Shown: in pieces, positions 27,390-37,059 of the stretch | Layout of the letters: each line of letters starts with the position of its first letter | Position numbering within the stretch: the stretch's first letter is position 1 | Origin: Bradyrhizobium manausense | GTDB lineage: Bacteria; Pseudomonadota; Alphaproteobacteria; Rhizobiales; Xanthobacteraceae | Assembly: GCF_018130615.1 (NCBI RefSeq) | Contig: NZ_JAFCKB010000016.1 | Location: 1 to 64,000, forward strand | Length of the DNA: 64,000 nt | Direction: 5' to 3' | Position numbers and translations under genes: made by a program | The notes under the pieces: generated by a model | The model's input: only the letters and a program-made list of their open reading frames with translations | Database searches by the model: none | What the model was told of the DNA's origin: nothing

Positions 27390-28739
27390 ATGGATATCCA
27401 AACACCTGCAATCTCGCTTGGCGGGGTCGACGTTTCAAATGTCATTGATACCCGTCGATTGAGCCGTTTCCAGATCGGTGTGTTCGTCCTCTGTGGCCTC
27501 GTTATCATGATCGACGGCTTTGATGTGCAATCGATCGCATATGTCGCGCCGGTCCTTACGGAAGCCTTTCACATCGAACGAGCAATGCTGGGGCCGGTAT
27601 TTTCGGCAGGACTTGTGGGAACAGTGCTGGGCGCCTTGCTGATCGCTCCGTTGGCGGAGCGCATTGGCCGCAAGATCGCGCTGATCGGGTGCATTGCATT
27701 GTTCGGCGTTTGCTCGCTGCTGACCACCTTGGCTGCTGACCTAGAACAATTGATGATCGTCCGTCTGGTCGGTGGTCTCGGCCTTGGCGGCGCAACACCG
27801 ATCGCCGTGGCGCTCGGTGCCGAATTCAGTCCACAGAGAAGCCGAGCTACCATCGTGATGCTGATCTATTGCGGTTACGCGATCGGAGCTGCCGGAGGCG
27901 GATTGATTAGCGCGTACCTGCTGCAGATCTTGACCTGGCACGCCGTCTTTGTCCTTGGCGCAGTGTTGCCGTTGCTGTTGCTGATTGCCGTCTGGCTATG
28001 GCTCCCGGAGTCCATCACCTATCTGGCCTATCGCGGTACCCGCAACGACTTGATCGCCGCCTACGCTCGCCGGATCGATTCTACCGTCGAGATCGACCCC
28101 ACGGGGGTGCTTGAGGTCGAAGACAAGGCCATCGGCTTTCCCGTCGCCCAGTTGTTTGCAGGGGGCCGAACTCCGCGAACGCTGTGGCTTTGGCTGATGT
28201 TCGTCACCAACATTCTCTCGCTCTATTTCATGATTTCCTGGTTTCCAACGCTCGCGACGACAGCTGGTGTCGACGTGAGTTCCGCCTTGGTCGCCGCCTC
28301 CCTGATTCAGGTCGGCAGCATAGTCGGAACCCTCACGCTGGCCGCACTGGCCCGGCGTTTCGACACCTTTGTCGTCATGAGCATCGGTTACATGGGCGGA
28401 ACGGTTGCACTGCTTCTGATTGCTATGGCGGGCAGTTCGGTTGCCTATTTGATGGTCGTCGCCTTCATTGCCGGCTTCTTCGTTATCGGCACGCAGACCG
28501 GGGCCAACGCGGTCAGCTCGTTGGTCTATCCCCCCAGCATTCGAGCGACCGGGGTAGGCTGGGCCTTGGGTATCGGCCGCCTTGGTGCCATCGCCGGTCC
28601 CTACGTCGGTGGGGTGCTGATCGCCCTGCACTGGTCGAGCCGCGATTTGTTCATGGTTGCCACGGTCCCGACCGCGATCGCCGCAATTAGCGCCGTGATC
28701 ATCTCGAAATTGGTGCGCCGGGCTGGCGGCCATCTCTAG
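27390..28739 (+). CDS. MFS transporter, aromatic acid:H+ symporter (AAHS) type
   Basis: 449 residues with twelve hydrophobic segments and a central loop near residue 215. The AAHS motif in the first membrane helix reads LVIMIDGFDVQSIAYVAP (DGxD type). The MFS loop 2-3 motif is APLAERIGRKIAL. The N-terminal DIQTPAISLGGVDVSNVID is a soluble tail. AAHS carriers take up protocatechuate, 4-hydroxybenzoate, gallate and similar acids. It leads a two-gene unit with the FAD oxidoreductase and diverges from the LysR gene. Confidence 0.9.
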   Translation: MDIQTPAISLGGVDVSNVIDTRRLSRFQIGVFVLCGLVIMIDGFDVQSIAYVAPVLTEAFHIERAMLGPVFSAGLVGTVLGALLIAPLAERIGRKIALIGCIALFGVCSLLTTLAADLEQLMIVRLVGGLGLGGATPIAVALGAEFSPQRSRATIVMLIYCGYAIGAAGGGLISAYLLQILTWHAVFVLGAVLPLLLLIAVWLWLPESITYLAYRGTRNDLIAAYARRIDSTVEIDPTGVLEVEDKAIGFPVAQLFAGGRTPRTLWLWLMFVTNILSLYFMISWFPTLATTAGVDVSSALVAASLIQVGSIVGTLTLAALARRFDTFVVMSIGYMGGTVALLLIAMAGSSVAYLMVVAFIAGFFVIGTQTGANAVSSLVYPPSIRATGVGWALGIGRLGAIAGPYVGGVLIALHWSSRDLFMVATVPTAIAAISAVIISKLVRRAGGHL

Positions 28740-28788
28740 GAACTGCGAACGATCGTATTGGCGTTAATCCTGCACTGAAGGTCTTGCG

Positions 28789-30066
28789 ATGAATCCCATC
28801 AACATCGACGTGCTTGTCTGCGGTGGCGGGATGGCCGGGACCGTCGCAGCCATCGCCGCTGGACGCAACGGTGCCGAGACGTTGCTCGTCGAACGATGGG
28901 GATTTCTCGGTGGCTCAGCGACGGCCGCCGCCGTCGGTCAGTTCGTGGGCTGGGAAACCGAGGCCGGCAGGAGAGTGATCCGCGGCATCGCCGAGGAGAT
29001 TGTCGATAACCTCCGTGCTCGCGGCGCGTCGGACGGCCACTCGCACTTCGTGATGTCGACCGGCCATCGCATGGATCAGGTTTCCTACGATCCGGAAACC
29101 CTCAAGATCGTGTTGGACGAGCTTGTCACCAGGGCGCCAGCACATCTGCTGTTCAACACAGTCGTGATGTCGGTCGCGCGCACTGAGCGAACGATCAACG
29201 AGGTAACCGTGCTGACCAAGAAGGGACCAATTGCGCTGCGGCCTAAAGTAGTGATCGATGCCTCGGGCGATCTCGACGTCCTTGCGCGCGCCAGCGCGAC
29301 GTTTCTGTCACTCGAGGAAGGTGAAACGCTACAGCCTGCGACGATGATGTTTCGCTTTGGCCCGATCGACTACGAGGCGTTCAACGCCATCCCCACACCG
29401 GAGATACACGCGCTGGCCCAGCGCGGCGTCCATGAAGGCGCGCTGGCGCGAGCGGCGCTGCACCAGAGTCGCGTCACCGGCACGCAGGACGGCTGGTTCA
29501 ACGTTAGCCGCGTCAGCGTCGATGCAACCGATCCGTTCGATCTCAGTCGGGCCGAAGTCGAGGGGCGACGGCAGGCCTTCGCGGCCGCAAACTTCATCCG
29601 GGAAAATGTTCCCGGCTGCGCTGGCGGACGATTGGTGGCGCTCGCCGCCCAGCTCGGCATCCGAGAAACGCGCCGCGTCAGCGGCAATTACATCCTCACC
29701 GTCGACGACCTGCGTCGGGGCCGGACGTTTTCCGACGTGATTGCATGCGGTGCCTATCCGATCGACATCCACCCGGCCACCGGCACGGGTCTAGGATTCG
29801 AGACGCTCGGAAAGGACCACAGCTATCAGATCCCCTATCGCTCAATCGTGCCGTCCGGCTTCGACAACGTGCTGATCGCTGGACGCGGGATCTCCTCGAC
29901 TCATGAGGCGCACGCGTCCACTCGCGTGATGCCGAATACGATGGCGATCGGCCATGCTGCCGGCCTCGCAGCTGCGATGATCGCCGAAGGAAATATTGGG
30001 GCAAGAGAATTGCCAGTCGAGCGGATGCAAGCGAAGCTTCGCGAGGCGAATGCCTATCTCGGCTAG
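28789..30066 (+). CDS. FAD-dependent oxidoreductase (PF12831-like)
   Basis: 425 residues. The N-terminal dinucleotide fold is DVLVCGGGMAGTVAAIAAGR (about 6-25) with the acidic strand end LLVERWGFLGGSAT. A second FAD contact is VVIDASGDLDVLARA. The C-terminal block is GRGISSTHEAHASTRVMP followed by NTMAIGHAAGLAAAM, typical of the FAD-dependent family related to fumarate-reductase-like and thiazole-type flavoproteins. It starts 49 bases after the MFS gene. It probably oxidises or dehydrogenates the imported acid; the substrate is unknown. Confidence 0.88.
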   Translation: MNPINIDVLVCGGGMAGTVAAIAAGRNGAETLLVERWGFLGGSATAAAVGQFVGWETEAGRRVIRGIAEEIVDNLRARGASDGHSHFVMSTGHRMDQVSYDPETLKIVLDELVTRAPAHLLFNTVVMSVARTERTINEVTVLTKKGPIALRPKVVIDASGDLDVLARASATFLSLEEGETLQPATMMFRFGPIDYEAFNAIPTPEIHALAQRGVHEGALARAALHQSRVTGTQDGWFNVSRVSVDATDPFDLSRAEVEGRRQAFAAANFIRENVPGCAGGRLVALAAQLGIRETRRVSGNYILTVDDLRRGRTFSDVIACGAYPIDIHPATGTGLGFETLGKDHSYQIPYRSIVPSGFDNVLIAGRGISSTHEAHASTRVMPNTMAIGHAAGLAAAMIAEGNIGARELPVERMQAKLREANAYLG

Positions 30067-30277
30067 ATTGCTCCCATGAGCGGGACGGCTCGTGGCGAAG
30101 CTCGAACTTTTTTGATTCGAACTTCCCACTTTCCCCGTGCGCCGCGCCCCGCATGTGGGTTCGAAGGCGCTTCGGTGCGATCGCTCGTCAGCAGATCTAC
30201 TGGTTAATAGATAATCAGCACCCCAGAAGTAAGAAGGCGCCTGACCCTCCGTCCTCCAGGTTGAGATAGCATCGCGA

Positions 30278-31066
30278 TCAATGCGAGTTGGGGGCCTTTC
30301 TCATATATGCATGCGGGCTGGATCCCATCTCAGTCCGGAAGGCGAAGATGAACGCTGACGTGGAGGCATAGCCGAGTTGCAGGGCCGTCTCGGTTACTCT
30401 GGTTCCGCTGCGCAACAGCTCGATCGAACGCAGAAGCCGTACTCGCCGCCTCCATGATCGCAGATTCAAACCCATCTCAGCTTCGAACTGCCGCGTGAGC
30501 GTTCGGGACGAAGTACCAAGCACCTTCGCCCAATCGTCCAAACCGCGTTCGTCGGCGGGATTTACGTAGAGAGCTTCGCAAAGGCGCAGCAAGCGCCCGC
30601 TGCGCGGCCACGGCAATCCGGCAGTGAGCGCTGGAGCTCTGGCGAGCTGGTCGAGAATGAGTGTCGTGACGCGGTCCGTGTATCCGTCGTCATCCTCTCT
30701 GGCTTCGATGGCGGCGGCCTCGACGATCAACTGCTTCAACAGGGGTGAGACGGCCAGCACCGTCGGAGCCGTCGGCAAACTTCGTCCGGAGTCGACGGAG
30801 ATCCATAGGCTGCGGAATTCGGCGCCCAGAAGTGAACCGACCCGGTGGCGGATGCCGCTCGGCAACCACACCGCCTGTTCCGGCGAGATGACGAAGGACC
30901 GGTTCTCCGCAATCGCCATGAGCACACCGTCGACGGCGTAGACAACCTGATGCCAGTTGTGCGCGTGCTCCGGAAATTCGTGCCTCGGAGGAATCGATTG
31001 GGCCCGCATCGTGATCGGTTGCGGGGGAAGGGCGTCTGGCGGGGGCGATATTGCAGTCCAGGACAT
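30278..31066 (-). CDS. AraC-family transcriptional regulator with cupin sensor
   Basis: 262 residues. The N-terminal cupin-like sensor contains PPRHEFPEHAHNWHQVVYAVDG (metal-type histidines) and PEQAVWLPSGIRHRVGSL. The C-terminal AraC domain shows GLDDWAKVLGTSSRTLTRQFEAE and VTETALQLGYASTSAFIFAF. The ATG at 31066 starts MSWTAISPP; the frame is open further upstream into the divergent TPR gene, which I reject. It lies 129 bases from the divergent TPR gene start and is its likely regulator. Confidence 0.88.
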   Translation of the reverse strand: MSWTAISPPPDALPPQPITMRAQSIPPRHEFPEHAHNWHQVVYAVDGVLMAIAENRSFVISPEQAVWLPSGIRHRVGSLLGAEFRSLWISVDSGRSLPTAPTVLAVSPLLKQLIVEAAAIEAREDDDGYTDRVTTLILDQLARAPALTAGLPWPRSGRLLRLCEALYVNPADERGLDDWAKVLGTSSRTLTRQFEAEMGLNLRSWRRRVRLLRSIELLRSGTRVTETALQLGYASTSAFIFAFRTEMGSSPHAYMRKAPNSH

Positions 31067-31195
31067 GCCGTCTCCGATTGGCGGATATTCGACATAAATT
31101 GGCAAAACGTCGAAAGACAGCCTGATATCGCTCTGGTAGCGGTCGAAATCAAGGGGCAGCCAGGTCGGCGGGCCCGTCCGCTGTAGGAGCCGAGC

Positions 31196-32515
31196 ATGGC
31201 CGAGGTCGACAGTCGCGGCCTTCCGATTTCGACGAACTCGCCGCAAGCGGCGGCAGGCTATCGCACGGGCGTCGACCTTCTCTTGTCGGCCTGGCCCGGC
31301 GCAGAGGAGGTGCTGAGGCAGGCTATCGACCAAGATCCGGAGTTCGCTCTAGCGCATGCCGCTCTCGCGCGGCTGCAAGCGATCAAGGGCCAGCCGGCCG
31401 AGGCGCGCGCCAGCGTCGCGAGGGCGCAGGAGTTCGTCGCCCGAAACGGAGTGCCCCGTGAGATCAGCCACGTGTCGACCCTCTCGCTTGCGGTGACCGG
31501 GCAGTCGGTCAAGGCTTTGGAGAGCGCGCTCGCCCATCTCGATCAATGGCCCCGCGATGTCCTGATCCTCTCGCTCCCGCTGGGCGCGTTCGGTTTATTT
31601 GCCTTCTCGGGAATGGCCGATCACGACCAGGCACGGGTCGATCTGTGCGAGAAGGTGGCGGATCGCTACGAATCGGACGACTGGTGGCTTCTGACCTACC
31701 GCGGTTGGTCGCACGCCGAGAACGGCGCGGTCACCAAGGGCCGAGATCTGGCGCAGCGCGGTCTCGAGCGCCGGCGCGCCAACGCCAACGCCGCCCATGC
31801 CGTCGCGCACGCCATGTTCGAGCAGGGCGCGGCGCAGGAAGCCGAGAGCCTGATTGAAGGCTGGCTTCCTGACTACGACCGGGCGGGCATGCTGCATGGG
31901 CACCTGGCGTGGCATGCCGCTCTGTCCGCGCTTGAGCGCGACGATCCGCAGCACGCGCTCGCGCTCTATTCCAAGCATGTTCGCCCTTCGGTCTCGCTGG
32001 GACTTCCGATCAACATCGTAAGCGATGCGGTCTCGCTGCTGTGGCGGTTGCAGGCGTACGGACACGAAGTGCCGGTCGGTCTGTGGGACGAGGCCGAACG
32101 CTATGCCGGCGCGAAGTACGCGAACCCCGGACTCGCGTTCGTCGAGGTCCACATGGGACTTCTTTCGGCAACAACCGGACGGCACGTCGCCGCGATCGAC
32201 CGCATCGATGCGAACTCGCGGCGTATCGCGGACGGGGCGTTGCCGGCCGGACCCGTCGTCCCGGCGGTTGGCTCAGCGGCCGTCGCTTTCGCGAATGCCG
32301 ACTACGCCGAGTGCGTACGAATTCTCGAACCGTTGACGAGGGACTTCGCTCGAGTCGGCGGTAGCGGCGCCCAGCGGGAGATTCTCGAGGACATGCTGCT
32401 GCTCGCGATGATGCGCAGTGGGCAGTCCGCCAAAGCGCGCGATCTGCTGGATCGCCGTCTTCATCGCCGTCCATCGCAGCGCGACACGCGCTGGCGTCAT
32501 CAAATCGAGGCCTAA
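31196..32515 (+). CDS. TPR-repeat protein resembling TTC38
   Basis: 439 residues, all helical. TPR-like units recur: LRQAIDQDPEFALAHAALARL, then ANANAAHAVAHAMFEQGAAQEAE and LHGHLAWHAALSALERDDPQ. The central WWLLTYRGWSHAENG... and HGHLAWHAALS pattern resembles the eukaryotic/bacterial TTC38 family, whose biochemical role is unknown. TAGGAG lies six bases before the ATG. The stop is directly followed by the ATG of an MFS gene with no gap. I infer a scaffold or regulatory role; no catalytic motif is visible. Confidence 0.82.
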   Translation: MAEVDSRGLPISTNSPQAAAGYRTGVDLLLSAWPGAEEVLRQAIDQDPEFALAHAALARLQAIKGQPAEARASVARAQEFVARNGVPREISHVSTLSLAVTGQSVKALESALAHLDQWPRDVLILSLPLGAFGLFAFSGMADHDQARVDLCEKVADRYESDDWWLLTYRGWSHAENGAVTKGRDLAQRGLERRRANANAAHAVAHAMFEQGAAQEAESLIEGWLPDYDRAGMLHGHLAWHAALSALERDDPQHALALYSKHVRPSVSLGLPINIVSDAVSLLWRLQAYGHEVPVGLWDEAERYAGAKYANPGLAFVEVHMGLLSATTGRHVAAIDRIDANSRRIADGALPAGPVVPAVGSAAVAFANADYAECVRILEPLTRDFARVGGSGAQREILEDMLLLAMMRSGQSAKARDLLDRRLHRRPSQRDTRWRHQIEA

Positions 32516-33742
32516 ATGACCCAAGTTGTGGTGGAAGATCTGCAAGACGCAGTGCCGACCACCCGGTTCGAGCGCGCCAACGTAGTGAGGTTGTCGATCG
32601 CGCAGGCGCTGGCCGGCGCGAACTCGACCGTCATCTACGCCACCGGCGCTGTGATCGGAGACATGCTGGCGCCGACAAAGGCGCTCGCTACGCTTCCGAT
32701 CTCGATTTTCGTCGTCGGGATGGCCGCGTGCACGTTGCCGGCTGGCGCGATCGCCCAGCATCACGGGCGTCGTGCCGCCTTCATGATCGGCACCGGCTGC
32801 GGCGTCGCGGGTGGTCTGATCGGAACGCTGGCCGTGCTGCAGGCCTCGTTCTGGCTGTTCTGTCTCGCGACGTTCTTCGGGGGCGTCTATGCCGCGGTGG
32901 TGCTCTCCTTTCGCTTTGCCGCCGCCGACTGCGCTGCGCCCGAACGGCGACCGCGGGCACTGTCGGCCGTGATGGCGGGCGGCGTCTTCGCTGGCGTGAT
33001 TGGGCCGCAGCTCGTCACCTACACGATGGATCTTTGGCAGCCGTACCTGTTCGCTGCGACGTATCTCGGACAAGCTGCCGTCGCGGCCATTTCGCTCCTG
33101 GTCCTCGCCGGCGTGCGTCTGCCGGCGCCGACGGCGACAGATGCTGGCAAGGGGCGTCCCTTGGCCATTATTGCGCGGCAGCCGCGGCTTATCGGTGCGG
33201 TCGTTTGCGGCGTGGTTTCGTACCTTCTGATGAACTTCCTCATGACGGCTGCGCCGCTTGCGATGAAGTTCTGCAACCTGCCGCAGCAATCCGCGAACCT
33301 CGGCCTCCAGTGGCACGTCATCGCGATGTACGGGCCGAGCTTCTGGACCGGCCGTCTGATCACCCGGTTCGGCGCCTCGAAGGTGGTTGCGACGGGTCTG
33401 CTGCTTACAGCTGCTTCGTCCGCGGTCGGACTCCTCGGCATCCAGGTCGCGCACTTCTGGGCGACGTTGGTCCTTCTGGGCGTCGGTTGGAACTTCGGCT
33501 TCGTCGGTGCCTCTGCGATGGTTCTCGAGTGTCATAGGCCGGAAGAAAAGGCGCGAGTCCAATCGCTCAACGACTTCGTGGTGTTTGGCACGATGACGTT
33601 CGGCTCCTTCCTGTCAGGTGGACTGCTCTCGGCTTACGGTTGGGACACGGTGCTCTGGCTCTCGTTTCCGCCTCTGCTGTTTGCCGTGGCCGCGCTTTTC
33701 GTGGCGTCGCCGAAGCCATCCAGAGAAAGCGTTGCGGCCTGA
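32516..33742 (+). CDS. MFS transporter
   Basis: 408 residues with twelve hydrophobic segments. The first-half signature HHGRRAAFMIGTG corresponds to the MFS loop 2-3 motif; the second half has a matching FWTGRLITRFGASKV. The ATG abuts the TPR gene stop, so the two are co-translated. No family-level clue to substrate direction is visible; it could be an exporter or importer. Confidence 0.88.
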   Translation: MTQVVVEDLQDAVPTTRFERANVVRLSIAQALAGANSTVIYATGAVIGDMLAPTKALATLPISIFVVGMAACTLPAGAIAQHHGRRAAFMIGTGCGVAGGLIGTLAVLQASFWLFCLATFFGGVYAAVVLSFRFAAADCAAPERRPRALSAVMAGGVFAGVIGPQLVTYTMDLWQPYLFAATYLGQAAVAAISLLVLAGVRLPAPTATDAGKGRPLAIIARQPRLIGAVVCGVVSYLLMNFLMTAAPLAMKFCNLPQQSANLGLQWHVIAMYGPSFWTGRLITRFGASKVVATGLLLTAASSAVGLLGIQVAHFWATLVLLGVGWNFGFVGASAMVLECHRPEEKARVQSLNDFVVFGTMTFGSFLSGGLLSAYGWDTVLWLSFPPLLFAVAALFVASPKPSRESVAA

Positions 33743-33969
33743 AGCCGGGACGTCAATTGAATTGGATTTCCGACGGTGGACCATCCGCACGCCAGAGACC
33801 CCGGACGAGGGCGCATCGGATCGACGGATCCGCGCGGCAACCCCGGCGCCGTCGACGCGGCGGAGCGCGCCGCGGCATTCGTGATCGCGCGCGGGCGTAA
33901 GCTTGCGCAGAGCAATCCGCTGTCGTCGGCAGCGAACGGCTGAAGTGGAACTCCATCGGAGGTAGTGAA

Positions 33970-35010
33970 ATGAGGCGTTCCCATCGCGTCGCGCAGGTTT
34001 CGAAACTCGGCGAACTCGAAATCGCCGAACGCGAGACGCCGTCACCCGGCGCGGGAGACGTTCTGATCGCGGTCGAGGCCTGCGGGATCTGCGGCGCCGA
34101 CGCGGGCGACATCGACCGGGCCGATCCGAAGATGTTCCCCGCTCGCGTGCCTGGTCACGAAGTCGTTGGCCGCATCGCGACGCTCGGCGCCGGCGTGCCC
34201 TCGATCTGGAAGATCGGTCAGAGGGTCGGTATCGGAAGGCTCGGCGGACACTGCAACCAATGCGCCCAGTGCCGCCGCGGAGAGTTTCAGCTCTGCATGA
34301 ACCAGCCGTTCGTCGGGTCGACGTGCGACGGCGGCTACGCCGAGATGATGATCGCCCGGGCTACCGGGCTGGTCTCGATTCCCGATGAGCTGAAGTCGGA
34401 GGAGGCGGCGCCGCTGCTCTGCGCAGGCATCGCGACATTCAATGCGCTGAAGAAGTGCGGCGCGGAAGCCGGAGACACGGTCGTCGTGCAGGGCATCGGC
34501 GGGCTGGGGCATCTCGCACTCCAGTACGCGAGACGGATGGGCTTCCGCGTCGTCGCCGTGGGGCGCGGGGCCGATATCTCGACCGACGCTATCACCCTCG
34601 GAGCGCACGTCTACATCGACTCGAAGAAGGAAGACCCCGTCGCACGTTTGCAAGGGCTCGGCGGTGTCAAGGCCATTATAACGACCATCGGCGACGTCCA
34701 GGCTGTTGCCGCGTTGACGGGCGCTCTCGCGCCGCAGGGCAGGTTGGTCCTACTGGGAGCCGGAAAGGATCCTCTGCCCGTGTCCCCAGGACACATCGTC
34801 GTCGGCGAGCGCAGCATCCTTGGATCGATCACCGGCACGCCCTTCGAGAACGAGAAGACGCTGGACTTCAGCGTGCTGGCCGCAGTGCGACCCCGCATCG
34901 AAATCATGCCGCTGGAGAAGGCTGGCGAGGCGGTCGCGCGGATGAGGTCCGGCCAGGCGAATTTCAGGATGGTACTCACCATGACGGAGGCAAACCATGC
35001 GCATCAATGA
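33970..35010 (+). CDS. Zinc-dependent alcohol dehydrogenase (CAD/Adh family)
   Basis: 346 residues, medium-chain dehydrogenase. Catalytic zinc ligands are the Cys in EACGICGADAG and the His in VPGHEVVG. The structural zinc loop has four Cys (GGHCNQCAQCRRGEFQLC, about 92-109). The Rossmann motif is VVQGIGGLGHLALQYARRMG. GGAGGTAGTG precedes the ATG. It overlaps the ChrR-cupin gene by 14 bases. The lack of an N-terminal acidic NAD fingerprint leaves the NAD versus NADP preference open. Confidence 0.92.
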   Translation: MRRSHRVAQVSKLGELEIAERETPSPGAGDVLIAVEACGICGADAGDIDRADPKMFPARVPGHEVVGRIATLGAGVPSIWKIGQRVGIGRLGGHCNQCAQCRRGEFQLCMNQPFVGSTCDGGYAEMMIARATGLVSIPDELKSEEAAPLLCAGIATFNALKKCGAEAGDTVVVQGIGGLGHLALQYARRMGFRVVAVGRGADISTDAITLGAHVYIDSKKEDPVARLQGLGGVKAIITTIGDVQAVAALTGALAPQGRLVLLGAGKDPLPVSPGHIVVGERSILGSITGTPFENEKTLDFSVLAAVRPRIEIMPLEKAGEAVARMRSGQANFRMVLTMTEANHAHQ

Positions 35011-35656
35011 CGATCTGACGATCCCCGTGATCATCCAAGCCTCGGAGCTCCCATGGATGGCGAGCCCTGCCGCCGGCGTGGATCGGCGTATGCTGTTCCG
35101 CATCGGCGACGAGGTCGCTCGCGCCACATCGATCGTGCGTTACGCACCGCGGAGTGCATTTCCCCGGCATACACACGGTGGCGGCGAGGAGATCGTCGTC
35201 CTAGAAGGCGTGTTTCAGGACGAGCATGGCGACTATCCTACCGGCAGCTATTTCCGCAACCCGCCGGGCACTTCTCACGTGCCCGCTTCGGCGGAGGGCT
35301 GCACGATCTTTGTGCGGCTGTGGCAATTCCGAGAAGGGGACCATCAGCAGATCGTCCGCCGGCCCGTACAGGCTCGATCTGCGCCTGGCGCGATCGAACT
35401 CTTTAACGACGGATCCGAGAATGTCCGATTCGAAACTCTCGCAACAGGCGCCGCGACGATAATCGAGAACCAACGGGGGTTAGAGGCGCTCGTTCTCGAT
35501 GGCGATCTGACGATCGGCGATCGGACTCTAACGACGCAAGGCTGGATCCGCTTGCCAGCGGGTGATGCGTTGCGTGCGGTCGCCGGTCCGCGCGGGGCTA
35601 GGCTCTGGGTGAAGGACGCACCGCTGATTCATCCGGACGTACTACGGATGCCTTGA
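34997..35656 (+). CDS. ChrR-type cupin protein with two cupin repeats
   Basis: 219 residues. The first cupin carries RHTHGGGEEIVVLEG (two His and Glu metal ligands, about 55-69) with PPGTSHVPAS for the third His. The second repeat (about 130-215) is degenerate and lacks the His set. This arrangement is that of ChrR-like anti-sigma cupins and stand-alone acetylacetone-cleaving/acireductone-like cupins. It overlaps the alcohol dehydrogenase gene by 14 bases, so the two are coupled. Confidence 0.85.
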   Translation: MRINDDLTIPVIIQASELPWMASPAAGVDRRMLFRIGDEVARATSIVRYAPRSAFPRHTHGGGEEIVVLEGVFQDEHGDYPTGSYFRNPPGTSHVPASAEGCTIFVRLWQFREGDHQQIVRRPVQARSAPGAIELFNDGSENVRFETLATGAATIIENQRGLEALVLDGDLTIGDRTLTTQGWIRLPAGDALRAVAGPRGARLWVKDAPLIHPDVLRMP

Positions 35657-35839
35657 ACCGCTCTGGTAGAAGCGAGCCATGCGACCACGGCGCTTTACTT
35701 TTCTGTCGAGAGTGATGGATGGGCACGATGTGTGAAGGTCCCCATGCTTGCTGTCGCCACAAACGCTCGTTCCGGTCTCGCAGCGAACTTCTAGTAGCCC
35801 GGAGGAGTGAGGTGCCACACGCGGAGACCGACTACCTCG

Positions 35840-36886
35840 TTACGGCGAGCCAGCCGCGGATCTGGGCCTGCCCGTAGATTGTCGAGGAATAAGCGTCGGT
35901 GTCGCAACACGAATGCGATCCTGCTCGTTCGAAGGACCATGGGCAACAAGGTCCAATGCAGCGTTTGCAATCTGGTCAAAGGGAACGCGGACCGTTGTCA
36001 GTGGCGTTGGCAGCCGGCTCACGATTGGGATGTCATTATATCCAACGATGGATACATCGCCCGGTACCGATAGCCCGAGCCTTTGTAGGGCTGAGAGGGC
36101 GCCAATCGCCGTATTGTCGTTGACGGCAAAGATTGCGGTTGGTGCAGGCGAGCAGCGCATCAGAGTTTCTGTTGCGTCAGCACCTGAATCGATGCCGAAT
36201 GTCGACTCGACGATCCAGCCGGAATCCGGGTCGATGCCGGCTTCTATCATCGCCTGTTGATAGCCTTTGGTTCGGCCGATGCTACTTGAAGCGTAGGAGG
36301 GGCCGGCGATAAGGCCGATACGTCGATGACCAAGATCCAGCAAGTGTCGTGTTGCAAGGTATCCGCCGAGACGATCGTCGGCGACCGAGGAGAGAGTGCG
36401 TCCGTCAGTGCGCAAGGCCAGAACGCAGGGCACGCCCCGCGCTGCGAGTTGTTCGGGAAAATCATCGCCGATGCGGGCCGTGGACATCACGAGTCCGTCG
36501 ACGCCACGCTGCAACAATGTCTGCGCTGCGTCACGGTCGGCACGCGGTTCGTCGCCTGTTGTCGCTACGATGGCGAATCGTCCGGACCGGGTGCATGCGT
36601 GCGTAAAGGACTCATACAGCATTGCCATGACGGTGTCGGTCAGGCGGGGAACGATCATTCCGATCGTCATCGTGTTGCCACGCCGCAGGCTGCTTGCCGA
36701 GACGTCTCGGAGATAGCCGAGCTTGGCGGCAATCTGGCGGACGCGCTTCGCGGTCTCGCTCTCGGATCGCGGCAGGCGCTCGTCCAGGATGCGGGACACC
36801 GTCGATTTCGACACGCCCGCAGCCTCGGCCACGTCGAGCAGGGTCACCCGCTCCGGCCGTTCGGGGGCTTCATCACCGCGATCCAT
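35840..36886 (-). CDS. LacI-family transcriptional repressor
   Basis: 348 residues. HTH VTLLDVAEAAGVSKSTVSRIL (about 14-34) with hinge region SASSLRRGNTMTIGMIVP and a periplasmic-binding-protein-like ligand domain ending in QSTGRP. The ATG at 36886 with AAAGGCGA upstream is preferred over a GTG at 36943, which would overlap the -35 box of the divergent promoter. A perfect 12-bp dyad at 36966 lies in the divergent gap; the divergent DapA-family gene is the probable target. Confidence 0.92.
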   Translation of the reverse strand: MDRGDEAPERPERVTLLDVAEAAGVSKSTVSRILDERLPRSESETAKRVRQIAAKLGYLRDVSASSLRRGNTMTIGMIVPRLTDTVMAMLYESFTHACTRSGRFAIVATTGDEPRADRDAAQTLLQRGVDGLVMSTARIGDDFPEQLAARGVPCVLALRTDGRTLSSVADDRLGGYLATRHLLDLGHRRIGLIAGPSYASSSIGRTKGYQQAMIEAGIDPDSGWIVESTFGIDSGADATETLMRCSPAPTAIFAVNDNTAIGALSALQRLGLSVPGDVSIVGYNDIPIVSRLPTPLTTVRVPFDQIANAALDLVAHGPSNEQDRIRVATPTLIPRQSTGRPRSAAGSP

Positions 36887-36936
36887 CTGATTCGCCTTTA
36901 GATTCTGCGTCCCCGCAGGTAGTCCAAATTTAACGA

Positions 36937-36963
36937 TTGACACAAGGGCACCTCAATTATAGC
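36937..36963 (+). promoter_or_regulatory. Putative sigma-70 promoter of the DapA-family gene
   Basis: A perfect -35 TTGACA is at 36937-36942. A TATAGC-like -10 lies at 36958-36963, with a rather short 15-bp spacer. The LacI dyad begins 3 bp downstream, where binding would block the polymerase. Confidence 0.5.
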
Positions 36964-36965
36964 TT

Positions 36966-36977
36966 GGGAACGTTCCC
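36966..36977. promoter_or_regulatory. Probable LacI-family operator
   Basis: GGGAACGTTCCC, a perfect palindrome centred on CG, the usual LacI-family layout. A weaker partner half-site, CGTTCCCA, lies at 36995-37002. It is about 85 bp upstream of the DapA-family ATG and immediately after the putative -10. Confidence 0.75.
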
Positions 36978-37059
36978 GAGATCGATCCTGACATCGTTCC
37001 CACATGAAAGTCGAGCGAGGGAGCGTTCGCAAAACCGCCTAAACTCAAGGGAGTTGAAT

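Noticed and set aside
32273-33562. A 429-residue minus-strand frame opposite the MFS gene
   Set aside because: It is Arg/His/Asp-rich with no motif, opposite a well-supported transporter.
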